A stretch of DNA of 64,000 bases from Neobacillus terrae. Lineage in GTDB: Bacteria; Bacillota; Bacilli; Bacillales; Cytobacillaceae. The position numbers were made by a program, and so were the translations under genes. Below, in pieces: positions 52,341-61,778 of this stretch (the stretch's first letter is position 1; every line of letters begins with the position of its first letter). Location of the stretch: positions 1-64,000 of the forward strand of contig NZ_JAAOEO010000008.1 of assembly GCF_011393025.1 (NCBI RefSeq). Direction: 5' to 3'. The notes beneath the pieces were generated by a model, which was not told the origin of the DNA, made no database searches, and saw only the letters and a list, made by a program, of their open reading frames with translations.

Positions 52341-53189
52341 TCAATCCAAATATTTTCCGTGTTCAGGCAAGCCTATTTCACTCCAATTATTAACTAAATA
52401 GTTCAATGCCTCGGACAATTCCTCTCCTGCCATGGGCTGTCCATGGCCAGTAGCGGCAACAGATGGATTAAGCGATTTTAATTTTTCCACTGACTCATAG
52501 GCTGAACGCCAGTCAGGTGTAAAATACTTTGGCGGTCCGCTTATCTCTTTCTTCTGTGTAAGAACCTTGTAAAGTGACTCCTGCTTAACGGTTACAAAAG
52601 CATCCCCTGCAATAAGAGCTCTGTCAGACTCACGGAATAAGGAGATATGACCCGAAGAATGGCCAGGAGTGTGAATCCACTTCCATCCAGTCATACCCGG
52701 TATGGAACCATCCTCCGGAAGAGCCTGTACTTTTTCTCCCAAATCAATTCCATGGTTAGGAAATAAAGGTGACATTTCACCAACCAATCCCTCATCTATT
52801 GTTGAATCTCCAGGAGGATAATTTGCTTTTCCCGTTAGATATGGCATTTCAAGACTGTGTGCATACACAGGAACATTCCAATGATCAAGCAATTCAACAA
52901 GCGAGCCTACATGGTCAAAATGTCCATGTGTTAAAATAATGGCTTTTGGGGCTTTGCCCTTTCCATACCTTTCTGCTGCTGCCTCCATAATTTCGTCGGC
53001 ATTTTTCGGCATGCCTGCATCAATTAAAAAAAAGCCCTCCTGCTTTTCGGGATCTCCTACAAAACATAGATTGACTATTTTATTTGTATAACAAAAGATG
53101 TCCGGAAGAACACTGATGCCAAGCCCACTCCCCAAAGAAGTCATCGGTAAAAAAGAATCCTCAAATTTATTATCCAGCTGTTTATCCAT
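52341..53189 (-). CDS. Metallo-beta-lactamase-fold hydrolase
   Basis: 282 residues, cytosolic. Metal motif THGHFDHVG (His88, His90, Asp92, His93), second-ligand HTPGHSSGHISLF, GDAFV and the late GHGQPM. This is the glyoxalase-II/quorum-lactonase-like branch; the substrate cannot be told. GGAAGGGA lies ahead of ATG 53189. Single gene with its own terminator. Confidence 0.88.
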   Translation of the reverse strand: MDKQLDNKFEDSFLPMTSLGSGLGISVLPDIFCYTNKIVNLCFVGDPEKQEGFFLIDAGMPKNADEIMEAAAERYGKGKAPKAIILTHGHFDHVGSLVELLDHWNVPVYAHSLEMPYLTGKANYPPGDSTIDEGLVGEMSPLFPNHGIDLGEKVQALPEDGSIPGMTGWKWIHTPGHSSGHISLFRESDRALIAGDAFVTVKQESLYKVLTQKKEISGPPKYFTPDWRSAYESVEKLKSLNPSVAATGHGQPMAGEELSEALNYLVNNWSEIGLPEHGKYLD

Positions 53190-53427
53190 TTTTTGAATTC
53201 CCTTCCTTTCATTACAAGTATTTGTTAAGCAGGTGTAAATTATTGCATTTTTTATTCCCTCTTTTATTTAAAAAATTCCTTCCATACTTCTTGACAATTG
53301 TGTGAATGTATTGGATAAGTTTTTTGAACTTATTGTGAACCTTTCCTATCTTCGGTCTATAGTCAATTTTTTTCGTGTAAAATGTGATACATCGATATAC
53401 TTTACTACTATTTCGGAGTTGAAAATA

Positions 53428-53922
53428 ATGTTTAAGAAAATTCTGTTGGCTTTATTGCTTCTGTTTGTTCCTATGGGACGCCAGGCATTTGCCCATTCTT
53501 CTTTGGAAAACTCCACTCCGAAAAAAGGAGAGGCAGTTACGCAGCCGCTTCACGAAATCAAGCTTGATTTTGACACAAAACTTAAATCAGCAAGTTCCTT
53601 TACAATTAAGAATGAATCTGGAAATATTATTCAATCAGACAACATTAAAACAGCTGAAAATAACCTTGTTGGGACTTTTAAAAATGCTCTTGAAAACGGG
53701 ACATATACGATTCATTGGAAGGCCATAAGCATTGATGGAGACACACTCGAAGGAAATCTTCCTTTTACAGTCCATGCAAAGACAACTGCTGCAGCGGAAC
53801 TATCAGCAAACAGCAATGCGTCATTACAATCCTATGCAATTCCTGGCATAATCGGTTTGCTGATATTTATTGGGCTTGGAAGCTACTGGGTTGTTTTTAG
53901 AAAGAAACATTTAGTGAAATAG
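53428..53922 (+). CDS. CopC-domain exported protein
   Basis: 164 residues. Signal peptide (about 1-21, QAFA) and then His22 as the mature N-terminus, the classic copper-binding start HSSLENSTPKKGE of CopC. A beta-sandwich to about 120 ends in DGDTLEGNLPFTV, then a linker and a C-terminal membrane anchor (IPGIIGLLIFIGLGSYWVVF). Resembles YcnJ/YobA-type copper proteins without the CopD part. ATG 53428 follows CGGAG. Copper binding is inferred. Confidence 0.85.
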   Translation: MFKKILLALLLLFVPMGRQAFAHSSLENSTPKKGEAVTQPLHEIKLDFDTKLKSASSFTIKNESGNIIQSDNIKTAENNLVGTFKNALENGTYTIHWKAISIDGDTLEGNLPFTVHAKTTAAAELSANSNASLQSYAIPGIIGLLIFIGLGSYWVVFRKKHLVK

Positions 53923-53926
53923 CACA

Positions 53927-53964
53927 AAATAGAGGCTGCATCCATTTGGATACAGCCTCTATTG
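53927..53964. terminator. Bidirectional terminator between copC-like and kynA
   Basis: AATAGAGGCTG-catccatttggata-CAGCCTCTATT; T-rich on both sides. Confidence 0.85.
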
Positions 53965-54660
53965 TTATTCTCCCAGCGGTTTTGCGTTATAACTGGAGCC
54001 TGTAAAATCGGTTAATTCACTGATTGTTTTCCATAATTCCGGATAAAACTCGAAGCTGATTCTTCTTTGAAGTGCTTTTGCCGGAACTCCTTTTAAACTG
54101 TTTGTATCAAGACCAATCATTCTTTTTACTAATTGCAAATGATGATGGCGGAAACTTTGAAAGTTTTCATCAAACTGAATCATTTCCTGCATGAGGTCAA
54201 AGAGTGCTAAATCTGTGGAGGGATTTTTTTGCAGTTCGATAGGGGTTAAACACCTATCTTTCATTAACTGTTCAAATGGTCCCCACAGCTTTGGCCCCAG
54301 CTTTAGAATTTCGTTGAATCCAGGAGAGTCCTGGCCGCTTCCCTGCCCGAGGGCAAGTCTAATAGTATGGTAGTCAATAGGAGCAATGACTTTTACCATA
54401 TTAAAAACCTCCGGTAGATGTTTTACATGGATATTAACGCGTTTTATTCGGGAAACCGCTTTCAAAATATTGCTTTCTTCCATAGCTTTTTCAGCAAGAT
54501 GAATGTATTGAATAACAAGCTTAAAGTGGAGCTCGGCAATCTGGTGAACCATTTGAAAAGTAAGTTCGTCTTCGCAGCATAACTCCTCTTCGTTTTTCTG
54601 CAGGCTCAGGAGCTCTTCAGTTCGAATGTATTTCTCATAATCGGTTAATTTTCTTTCCAT
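53965..54660 (-). CDS. kynA: Tryptophan 2,3-dioxygenase, short form
   Basis: 231 residues. Opens tryptophan to N-formylkynurenine using heme. Opening motif DYEKYIRTEELLSLQ, GSGQDSPGFNEILKLG, and the heme-ligand region FRHHHLQLVKRMIG. Typical bacterial enzymes are about 280 residues and carry GTGGSSG after that; here it reads TNSLKGVPAKALQRR, a shorter loop, so it is a divergent branch of the family. Last gene of kynU-kynB-kynA; 32 bp separate it from kynB. Activity is likely but the altered loop leaves some doubt. Confidence 0.87.
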   Translation of the reverse strand: MERKLTDYEKYIRTEELLSLQKNEEELCCEDELTFQMVHQIAELHFKLVIQYIHLAEKAMEESNILKAVSRIKRVNIHVKHLPEVFNMVKVIAPIDYHTIRLALGQGSGQDSPGFNEILKLGPKLWGPFEQLMKDRCLTPIELQKNPSTDLALFDLMQEMIQFDENFQSFRHHHLQLVKRMIGLDTNSLKGVPAKALQRRISFEFYPELWKTISELTDFTGSSYNAKPLGE

Positions 54661-54692
54661 AAAATCTCCCTCTGTATTATAGTTTTATAAAC

Positions 54693-55316
54693 TTACTCAT
54701 ATTTACGCAGTATTGCTCTCACAGGGCTTCCATCTGCTTCAGCAAGCGGTAGAGGAAGAGCAACTAATTCGTATTCTCCCTGCAAAACCATGCTAAGATC
54801 CAGCCCTTCTAAAATATGAATACCGTGCCTGTTTAAGCTGTGGTGCGCAGATAGCTCTTTGCTCTCAAGCGGATCAACTGAAGGCACATCAACGCCTATA
54901 AGCCTGACCCCCTTCTCTTCTAAAAATGGACCCAGGTCTGGATTTAAAATAGTTATTAGATCAGGAAATACGGAGGGGTCCTTCCAGGAACCAGTCCTCA
55001 GCAGAAGCCTTTCGCAACCTTTAAAATCAAAAGCGGCAAGTTCCTCTGTCCCGATGCTTTTTTTATCCGGCAAATCAATAACCATTGCCCTTCCAATATA
55101 AATATTTAAATCCAGGTCATTTATCCTTTTTCCCTCACTGTCAAAATGAAAGGGAGCATCGACATGAGTGCCTGTATGAATACTCATTGTAAGCTTGCCA
55201 ACATTAACTGACCCGCTTAATTCTTTGGGCCAGGAAACTTCATAAGAGAAGGGAGTATCACCCGGCCAGGTGGGGGTTCCTTTTTCCAGCCTTCGGGAAA
55301 TATTAATGATCTGCAT
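54693..55316 (-). CDS. kynB: Arylformamidase (kynurenine formamidase)
   Basis: 207 residues, metal-dependent cyclase fold. HTGTHVDAPFHF is the zinc/manganese motif, with RLIGVDVPSVDP and SAHHSLNRHGIHILEGLDL further on. Hydrolyses N-formylkynurenine to kynurenine. I start at ATG 55316, five bases after GGAGG; the ATG four codons earlier overlaps that ribosome site. Begins 12 bp after kynU. Confidence 0.94.
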   Translation of the reverse strand: MQIINISRRLEKGTPTWPGDTPFSYEVSWPKELSGSVNVGKLTMSIHTGTHVDAPFHFDSEGKRINDLDLNIYIGRAMVIDLPDKKSIGTEELAAFDFKGCERLLLRTGSWKDPSVFPDLITILNPDLGPFLEEKGVRLIGVDVPSVDPLESKELSAHHSLNRHGIHILEGLDLSMVLQGEYELVALPLPLAEADGSPVRAILRKYE

Positions 55317-55328
55317 GCTTTCCTCCAT

Positions 55329-56603
55329 TTAAGCGATAATTTCCCGCTTATTTTCATATTTTTCATAATCTTTATTTTCCATGATTTTTTTCAGCCTTTG
55401 GACAGCTTCCCAAACTTCTGAATAAGAGGTATACAATGCTACAGGAGCAAGCCGGATTACATTTGGCTGCCTGAAATCTGGAACAACTCCATTTTCTTTT
55501 AAGGCTTTACAAATTCTAGCAGCCTCTGGATGTTCAAGAGAAACATGGCCGCCAAGCCTTACAGGGTCAATAGGATTAGCTATTTCAAAGCCAAATCCGC
55601 TGAGCTCTTCAATTATCAAATCCATTAAATAATGGGTTAAATCTAAAGACTTTTCACGAATTCGATCAATTCCTGCTTCCGCAAACATCTCCAGGGAGCC
55701 GATTAATGGTGCCGCACTCATAATATGCGGTGTACCAATTTGATATGCACCTGCTTCTGCAGCTGAAGAAAATGTATGCTCCATATCAAATTGCTTGGTT
55801 TTATCTGAACCGAACCAGCCTGCAAGCCCAGGAATCCTTCCAAAGTGGCGTTTATTGACATAGAGGGAGGCTATACTGCCTGGCCCCGCATTTAAATACT
55901 TATAGTTACACCAAAAAGCAAAATCAACGCCCCATTCGCTAAATTTATGGGGGATAGCTCCAACTGAATGGCAGCCATCAAATCCTATTAAAATATTTCG
56001 TTTATGAGCTTCCTCTGTCAGTCTCTTAATATCCAGAAGCTGGCCGCTTCGATAAAGTACTGTCGGAAGGACAATTAAAGCTACCTCTTCCGTCATCGCT
56101 TCAATAATATCTTCTTCCTCTAGGAGTCTTCCATCTCTGCTCTTCACCCTAATCAGGTGTTCCTCAGGGTTTAATCCCCTCAAACTTATCTGGCTTTTTA
56201 AAGCATAGATATCTGAAGGAAAGTTCAATTCATCAGCCAGAATCTTGGTCCTGTTTCCTTGCGGCGAATAAAAGGTGGCCACAAGCTGATGAAGGTTCAT
56301 TGTGGTAGAACCTGCAGCAAGTACTTCAGCAGGCTCAGCCCCTACCAACGGGGCAGACATTTCTCCAAGTTTTTCAGAAATATAAAACCATGGCTGTTCA
56401 CCTGTCATCCATCCGTCAATCCCATGCTCCTTCCATGCTTGTATCGTCTTTTCAAGACTTAACTCGGCCCTTTTGGATATCAGCCCCAATGAATTTCCAT
56501 CAAGATATATTTCTCCTTCTTTTATATAAAACTCATTGCGAAAGGATTGCAGTGGATCCTGACTATCCTTCTCTATTGCGTATTTCCTTAAATGAGTTAA
56601 CAT
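55329..56603 (-). CDS. kynU: Kynureninase
   Basis: 424 residues, PLP fold-type I. Cleaves kynurenine to anthranilate and alanine. PLP lysine is Lys235 in [12 protein letters not shown]; Asp209 (IGFDGCHS) binds the pyridine nitrogen. AGGAGGTG precedes ATG 56603. First gene of the operon. With kynB and kynA it makes anthranilate from tryptophan; no downstream NAD genes follow, so the purpose may be tryptophan degradation or anthranilate supply. Confidence 0.95.
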   Translation of the reverse strand: MLTHLRKYAIEKDSQDPLQSFRNEFYIKEGEIYLDGNSLGLISKRAELSLEKTIQAWKEHGIDGWMTGEQPWFYISEKLGEMSAPLVGAEPAEVLAAGSTTMNLHQLVATFYSPQGNRTKILADELNFPSDIYALKSQISLRGLNPEEHLIRVKSRDGRLLEEEDIIEAMTEEVALIVLPTVLYRSGQLLDIKRLTEEAHKRNILIGFDGCHSVGAIPHKFSEWGVDFAFWCNYKYLNAGPGSIASLYVNKRHFGRIPGLAGWFGSDKTKQFDMEHTFSSAAEAGAYQIGTPHIMSAAPLIGSLEMFAEAGIDRIREKSLDLTHYLMDLIIEELSGFGFEIANPIDPVRLGGHVSLEHPEAARICKALKENGVVPDFRQPNVIRLAPVALYTSYSEVWEAVQRLKKIMENKDYEKYENKREIIA

Positions 56604-56630
56604 TGCGCACCTCCTGTTAGAAAATTACGT

Positions 56631-56668
56631 CTATTTCAAAAATAGCTTTATGGGACATTATCTGTCAA
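56631..56668 (-). promoter_or_regulatory. kyn operon promoter and overlapping palindrome
   Basis: On the minus strand -35 TTGACA (56668-56663) and, 17 bp on, the palindrome CTATTT-ttg-AAATAG (56645-56631), whose left arm occupies the -10 position. A repressor could bind there. No regulator gene is adjacent. Confidence 0.5.
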
Positions 56669-56680
56669 TCTGGATAAAAG

Positions 56681-56708
56681 AAAAAAACAGCGGGAAATCC
56701 CGCTGCTT
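56681..56708 (-). terminator. Terminator of the WG-repeat gene
   Basis: On the minus strand AAGCAGCGGGA-t-TTCCCGCTG followed by seven T. Confidence 0.85.
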
Positions 56709-56712
56709 CTAA

Positions 56713-58476
56713 TCAATTAAATGACTGCCAAAAAGGCGCTTTTTTATCTATTATGCTGTCTATCTCCTCGAATGGTATTTGGAATGTTGGAAACCCTGCG
56801 GCGTAGGGAGCAATCTCATAAGGATCAAAGTAAATGTTAAGCGTATCTTCCGAAATAAAGAATGGCTGTGCTGGTCTTATGCCTTTAAAGCGCCCCTGGA
56901 AAACATACGAATATTTCTCATCATTTTTTATTTGGTCCTCGATAATACCATTTAATGTTTTTATATAGCTGCTATCTTTCTTAAACAGGTCTCTAAGCTG
57001 AAAGAACTCCCCGGTATCCAGGTTCACATGGGCGTACTTTTTAACTGGCATTCCATGAGCAGCACCAAAGTGATAATCATATCCATTTACTTCAATCACT
57101 ACCAATTTCTTTTGATAAAAAGTCACTTCAAAGTCCCCTGAATAATTGGACTCAAGCTGCTCGTTTTGAGAAATTTGTTTTAATCCTGATAGCTCTTTTA
57201 ATCTTTCATTTACCGAATGCTGGACTTTTTCGCTTTCGATCCCCTCAAGCTGCGGATAATAAACTAAGTAATCCTTGTTAGGCTTATATTTCTTTTCAAC
57301 TATTGAATAAGTATTATTCAAAGGAATTTTCTTATTCTGCCTCCAGATTAGTTTTCCGCTTTTATCAAAATAAAACAATCTTAAATCCATTTCCCCGCGA
57401 ATTAGTGTTTTATCCTGATATAGGGCCCCATTTCCGCTTTGCGCAGGAAATCCTTCAATTCTTTTACCATTTCGGTCAATAAAAAAGGTATATAAATTAT
57501 TGGATGCAGATGCCATTCCCTTTTCAAATTGGTCGATTGAATTATAAAGGAACCCTGTCAGGATATGTCCGTCCAGATCAGCCAGTGCATAACGCAGGCC
57601 CATATACGGCTTATTTGCTTGGATTGCTTTCCCAAGGGCAATCCTGCCTTCACCCAAATAATGAATCGATTCATATGCTGGCTTGATAAAATAAAAGCCA
57701 TTTCGGTCAATTAGTCCGTATTTATTTTGGATATCATCATCCGAGACATTAATGATAGCCCTGCCTTCTGTAAACGGACCTGCCCACGAAAAACGGGGAG
57801 TTATCATAATATCAGCCTTTTCGTCCATATAGCCATATTTTCCATTTTGAACTGCCTGAAATGCCAGCCTTTCCTCCCCATAATTCTCCACATTTGCATA
57901 CTGATATGTGTGCAGTTTCTTGCCGGTAAGACTAATAAGGGCAAACAGCCCATCTTTTATTTTTACAAGAGCCTTACCTTCTTTAAACTCACTGGCTGCT
58001 TCAAATTCCGGCGGAATAACATCCTTTCCCCACCGATTTAAAAAGCCGTATCGCAAAATCCCTTTTAAATCCGATACAGCGGCCACTGCCCTGCCCTCTT
58101 TATAATCTCCGATAAACTCATAAGACCTTTCGGTAATTTCCTTTCCCATTTCATCAATTACTTTATATCTTCCTTTGTCAATAACAGTAGCTCTACCTTC
58201 CGAAAAGGGATGTATGGTCTCGTATTTTGGTTTCACAACAAAATAGCCATTCGTATCTATCAGCCCGTCCAAGCCCATAAATCCGATAATGGCCAGGCCG
58301 CTATCTTCAAAATCACCGGCATGGTCATAAACAGGCGGGAGGACAAATACACCCTTTTGATTGATATATCCCCATTTAACGCCTCCAACCAATTTTTCCG
58401 AGGCTCTAAACAGATAAACAGACCTCATGGCTCTTTCCTGGTAACTATTTCTCGCAGCTGAAGTTTTTCCTCTCAT
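56713..58476 (-). CDS. WG-repeat protein with C-terminal DUF3298-like domain
   Basis: 587 residues. About seven WG beta repeats (about 35-385; units such as KWGYINQKGVFVLPPVYDHA, KYGYMDEKADIMITPRFSWA). Then a C-terminal domain (about 410-580) of the DUF4163/DUF3298 type: YDYHFGAAHGMPVKKYAHVN and FFISEDTLNIYFDPYEIAPY, as in RsiV. No signal peptide or membrane helix is seen, so cytosolic or leaderless. ATG 58476 follows GGGGG by six bases. RsiV's similar domain binds lysozyme; whether this one does is unknown. Confidence 0.82.
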   Translation of the reverse strand: MRGKTSAARNSYQERAMRSVYLFRASEKLVGGVKWGYINQKGVFVLPPVYDHAGDFEDSGLAIIGFMGLDGLIDTNGYFVVKPKYETIHPFSEGRATVIDKGRYKVIDEMGKEITERSYEFIGDYKEGRAVAAVSDLKGILRYGFLNRWGKDVIPPEFEAASEFKEGKALVKIKDGLFALISLTGKKLHTYQYANVENYGEERLAFQAVQNGKYGYMDEKADIMITPRFSWAGPFTEGRAIINVSDDDIQNKYGLIDRNGFYFIKPAYESIHYLGEGRIALGKAIQANKPYMGLRYALADLDGHILTGFLYNSIDQFEKGMASASNNLYTFFIDRNGKRIEGFPAQSGNGALYQDKTLIRGEMDLRLFYFDKSGKLIWRQNKKIPLNNTYSIVEKKYKPNKDYLVYYPQLEGIESEKVQHSVNERLKELSGLKQISQNEQLESNYSGDFEVTFYQKKLVVIEVNGYDYHFGAAHGMPVKKYAHVNLDTGEFFQLRDLFKKDSSYIKTLNGIIEDQIKNDEKYSYVFQGRFKGIRPAQPFFISEDTLNIYFDPYEIAPYAAGFPTFQIPFEEIDSIIDKKAPFWQSFN

Positions 58477-58628
58477 GTTAATCCCCCACTTTTCCCTGCT
58501 AGCTATCATATGTACGGGCGAATATCCCTGTTACTAAAAGGGAGGGAGAAATTCTCTTCATGAAGGGAATTTTACCTAAAGGGGAAGGTTTCAAAATAAT
58601 GTTTCTTCTGCATCCATGTTCAATAAAT

Positions 58629-58669
58629 GAAAAAAGAGTTCCCCATCTATAATCGGAAAACTCTTCTCT
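58629..58669 (-). terminator. Terminator of the polyferredoxin gene
   Basis: On the minus strand AGAGTTTTCC...GGGGAACTCT followed by TTTTTT. Confidence 0.8.
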
Positions 58670-58671
58670 AT

Positions 58672-59691
58672 TTAATGCCCAATTGAAGTTGCACCTGGAA
58701 TCAATTGTTTAAGTTCTTCATATGAGATAATAGTATTCCAATGGCCGGTAATCCTGGCAAAAATAACGATTAGAATAAACGCAGTTAAGAAAGCCGTTGG
58801 AACAAACCACTTATTCACTTTCTTAGTAGCAACAGTCATATTTAAAGTGTCTTTAACAGGACAAGCCTCCACACATTGCATACATGCCGTGCAGTTAGGA
58901 GTACGGACTGCTGTCTTTTGCGAAACCTTTATCCTTTGAGGACATACTCTTGTACAAGCTTCACAATCAATACATGTCTCTTCATTTCTGGTAACCTTGG
59001 TTATTCCAAATAATGACCCTAAACCGATTAATGCTCCATAAGGACAGAGGAAGCGGCACCAAAAATTTTTAAAAAATAGGGAAAGCACAAACATAAGAAT
59101 GATAAATTTCAATGCAAATCCGCCAATGTTCAGGAAGAAAAGCAGCATTTTCACATCGGAAATTTTATTATATGGATCCTGCAGAAAATCTTTAGCCACG
59201 AAGACCGGCATATCAAACACAATCATCTTAACGAAAAACAATAATAACAGGTATTTAAATACTGATAGAATCCAGGCGAGCCATCCCGGAATCTCAAAGT
59301 TTCTCTTAAACAGCTTTTTGCCAAGCATCCCTGTCCACTCACTTATTGTCCCGACCGGACAAATCCAGCTGCAAAATGATTTTCTAAACACTAAACCTGA
59401 TCCCACAAAAAAGGAGAATAACACCAGGCCAGCTGGATGAATTTTGTCAAAATCACCACTTAGCAGCCAAACCTTAAGTCCCACAAGAGCGGAGATTGGC
59501 AGGAATCCCTCCACGGCAGATGGCCTTTGGACAAATGGCTCCGTTCCTCCCGTTTGAAAGTGTATATAAAACTTGTAAAATTGTAGACCAACATATAACA
59601 AAAACAATAAAAATATAGCCTGTACGGCATATCTTACAGCTTGAACCGGCTTTTTTTTGATCTGCCTGTAATACCAGTTCTTCGATTTCAT
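58672..59691 (-). CDS. 4Fe-4S polyferredoxin membrane protein (NapH/YccM type)
   Basis: 339 residues. Five or six membrane helices, with the paired cysteine motifs CSWICPVGTISEW and CRFLCPYGALIG between them, then two 4Fe-4S clusters (CIDCEACTRVCP and CTACMQCVEACP, about 240-285) and a final helix. NapH/NosR-like proteins pass electrons from quinol to an exported reductase. No partner reductase is adjacent. ATG 59691 follows GGAGGG by seven bases. Own terminator. Confidence 0.85.
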   Translation of the reverse strand: MKSKNWYYRQIKKKPVQAVRYAVQAIFLLFLLYVGLQFYKFYIHFQTGGTEPFVQRPSAVEGFLPISALVGLKVWLLSGDFDKIHPAGLVLFSFFVGSGLVFRKSFCSWICPVGTISEWTGMLGKKLFKRNFEIPGWLAWILSVFKYLLLLFFVKMIVFDMPVFVAKDFLQDPYNKISDVKMLLFFLNIGGFALKFIILMFVLSLFFKNFWCRFLCPYGALIGLGSLFGITKVTRNEETCIDCEACTRVCPQRIKVSQKTAVRTPNCTACMQCVEACPVKDTLNMTVATKKVNKWFVPTAFLTAFILIVIFARITGHWNTIISYEELKQLIPGATSIGH

Positions 59692-59874
59692 TACATTTCC
59701 CTCCATTCAGCTTGCTACCTTAATGATAAAGTAGCGGACTGAAGGAATATGTGATTTAAATCTCTTAAAAAAGCACTGTCGGAAAGATGTCACAAAAAAA
59801 ATTTTTTTAGTGTTTAGAGCCTGAATTCACAGCATTGTTATCGCTTTCTAATAAGCTTTGTAAATATTTATCTC

Positions 59875-59902
59875 TTGATAAATTATTGAAATATAATATA
59901 AT
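59875..59902 (+). promoter_or_regulatory. brnQ promoter
   Basis: -35 TTGATA (59875-59880), a 16-bp spacer and -10 TATAAT (59897-59902), about 50 bp before the T-box leader. Confidence 0.65.
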
Positions 59903-59956
59903 CAGATTAATTAATACTTCAGAGTTTTCTTTCAACTATTTTTTTAAAAGTCATTG

Positions 59957-60222
59957 ACGAGAAGAGTAGGATGTTTTCCAAGCCTTCAGAGAGTCGGCGT
60001 TTGGTGCAAGCCGATGGCAGAATTCATTTGAAAATCATCTCCGAGACGTGCGGCTGAAGAAGTGTGAAAGCACAGTAAGCCAAACCGGAATTTCCACCGT
60101 TAACAGGAACGCGTATATTAGTACGTTGATGGAGCGCCGTAATTTTCTTTATTACGGAACTAGGGTGGTAACGCGAGCCAAACTCGTCCCTATTCAGGGG
60201 CGGGTTTTTTGTTTTTTCTAAA
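59957..60222 (+). promoter_or_regulatory. T-box riboswitch upstream of brnQ, probably isoleucine-specific
   Basis: A long leader starts GACGAGAAGAGTAGG (Stem I base). The T-box sequence is TAGGGTGGTAACGCGAG (60161-60177) and a terminator CTCGTCCC-n6-GGGGCGGG plus T-run ends at about 60220. The likely specifier codon is ATC (60034-60036), followed by A, in GAAAATCATC, so uncharged tRNA-Ile would turn on brnQ. The T-box call is certain; the specifier is inferred from position. Confidence 0.93.
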
Positions 60223-60249
60223 ATATTATTTATTTGAGGAGTGATTCGA

Positions 60250-61587
60250 ATGAAAAAGAAAGATACCGTTTTTATCGGACTTATGCTATTTTCAATGTTT
60301 TTTGGTGCAGGAAACTTAATTTTTCCGCCATTTTTAGGACTGCAGGCTGGGACTTCCTTCTGGCCAGCTATTCTGGGCTTTATTATTACAGCTGTGGGGC
60401 TACCTCTACTCGTTCTGGCGGCTATTGCCCTTGTTAAAGACGGAGTACAGACATTAGGCAGCCGGGTGCATCCTCTGTTTGGCACAATATTTACCATTGT
60501 TGTGTATCTCTCAATCGGACCATTTTTCGGTATTCCGCGTAATGCTAATGTTGCCTTTGAAATGGGATTAAAACCTTTCCTTGGTTCGGTCTCTTTAAGC
60601 AATTCAGTTCTTCTTTTATTGTTTACTGTTGTATTTTTCACACTCGTATACTTACTAAGCCTTAACCCTTCAAAGGTTGTAGATTATATGGGCCGCTTTA
60701 TCACACCGGCCTTGCTCGTTTCCATTCTTGTTCTTTGTGTTACAGCTTTCACTAAACTATCTCATCCATTAAAAGCTCCTGCAGAAAAATATCAAACTGC
60801 TTCACTTTTCAAAGGATTTATTGATGGATATTCAACAATGGATGCCCTGGCAGCACTCGCTTTTGGTATCGTTATTTTAACTGCTTTCAAACAAAAAGGA
60901 ATCAGTTCTAAAAAGGAACTTGCTTCCCAAACAATTAAATCCGGACTTGTAGCTGGGGCTGCTTTGGCGGCCGTTTATCTAGCCATTGGATTAATGGGAG
61001 CAAAAATGGCAGGCTACGGAACTTTTGAAAATGGAACAGAGGTATTATCAGCTGCTTCGAGCATGCTGCTTGGCAAAGGCGGGACAATCCTGCTTGGAGT
61101 AATTTTTACACTTGCTTGTTTTACTACTTGCGTTGGTTTAACCATTGCCTGTGGTCAGTATTTTACAAAAATTGCACCTAAACTAAGCTATCGTTCATTT
61201 GTTACAATCGTTACTGTCGCAAGCTTTTTAATTGCTAACCTAGGCTTAAATCAGATCATCAATGTTTCAGTACCATTCCTTGTAATGGCTTATCCTTTAA
61301 CAATTGTCCTAATCACCCTTTCCTTCTTCCACCGCTATTTCAGCGGGTCTCAGAAGGTGTATGCAGGTGCCATGCTCTTAACAGGATTAGTTGCTTTATA
61401 TGATGGATTAAAGATGTTTGGCATTGAATCTTCTGCTCTTGACCAGTTAGTATCAGCTCTTCCATTCTCCTCTTTTGGTTTAGGATGGGTAGTACCGGCC
61501 CTTGCTGGAGCAGCAGTCGGATTTGTGCTAGACCGCTTAGTCAAATCAAAGCGTCCAACTGAAGATAAGCAGCAAGAGGCTGCATAA
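60250..61587 (+). CDS. brnQ: Branched-chain amino acid carrier BrnQ
   Basis: 445 residues, 12 predicted membrane helices, LIVCS family. Imports Leu/Ile/Val with Na+ or H+. Marks: FFGAGNLIFPPFLGLQAG near the N-terminus, VYLSIGPFFGIPRNANVAFE, and TTCVGLTIACGQYF. ATG 60250 follows GAGGAG; a GTG at 60241 overlaps that site. The T-box leader ties expression to isoleucine supply. Own terminator. Confidence 0.95.
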   Translation: MKKKDTVFIGLMLFSMFFGAGNLIFPPFLGLQAGTSFWPAILGFIITAVGLPLLVLAAIALVKDGVQTLGSRVHPLFGTIFTIVVYLSIGPFFGIPRNANVAFEMGLKPFLGSVSLSNSVLLLLFTVVFFTLVYLLSLNPSKVVDYMGRFITPALLVSILVLCVTAFTKLSHPLKAPAEKYQTASLFKGFIDGYSTMDALAALAFGIVILTAFKQKGISSKKELASQTIKSGLVAGAALAAVYLAIGLMGAKMAGYGTFENGTEVLSAASSMLLGKGGTILLGVIFTLACFTTCVGLTIACGQYFTKIAPKLSYRSFVTIVTVASFLIANLGLNQIINVSVPFLVMAYPLTIVLITLSFFHRYFSGSQKVYAGAMLLTGLVALYDGLKMFGIESSALDQLVSALPFSSFGLGWVVPALAGAAVGFVLDRLVKSKRPTEDKQQEAA

Positions 61588-61589
61588 AA

Positions 61590-61626
61590 AAGGGAGTGCT
61601 CAAATTTTGAGCACTCCCTTTTTTAT
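61590..61626 (+). terminator. brnQ terminator
   Basis: AAGGGAGTGCTCAAA-ttt-TGAGCACTCCC followed by TTTTTTAT. Confidence 0.9.
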
Positions 61627-61778
61627 GCCCTGGATTATCTTCCCTGAGGAAAGCGGGGTCACCCCGGCTAGGTTTTCCCGTTGGACATTGAATTTGCCTC
61701 GGAATTGCCCACGCACGAAGAAAATGCGCAGCATTTTCGAAGAGTCTCAGCAGGGAGGCTTATATACTGGCCGCAAAT

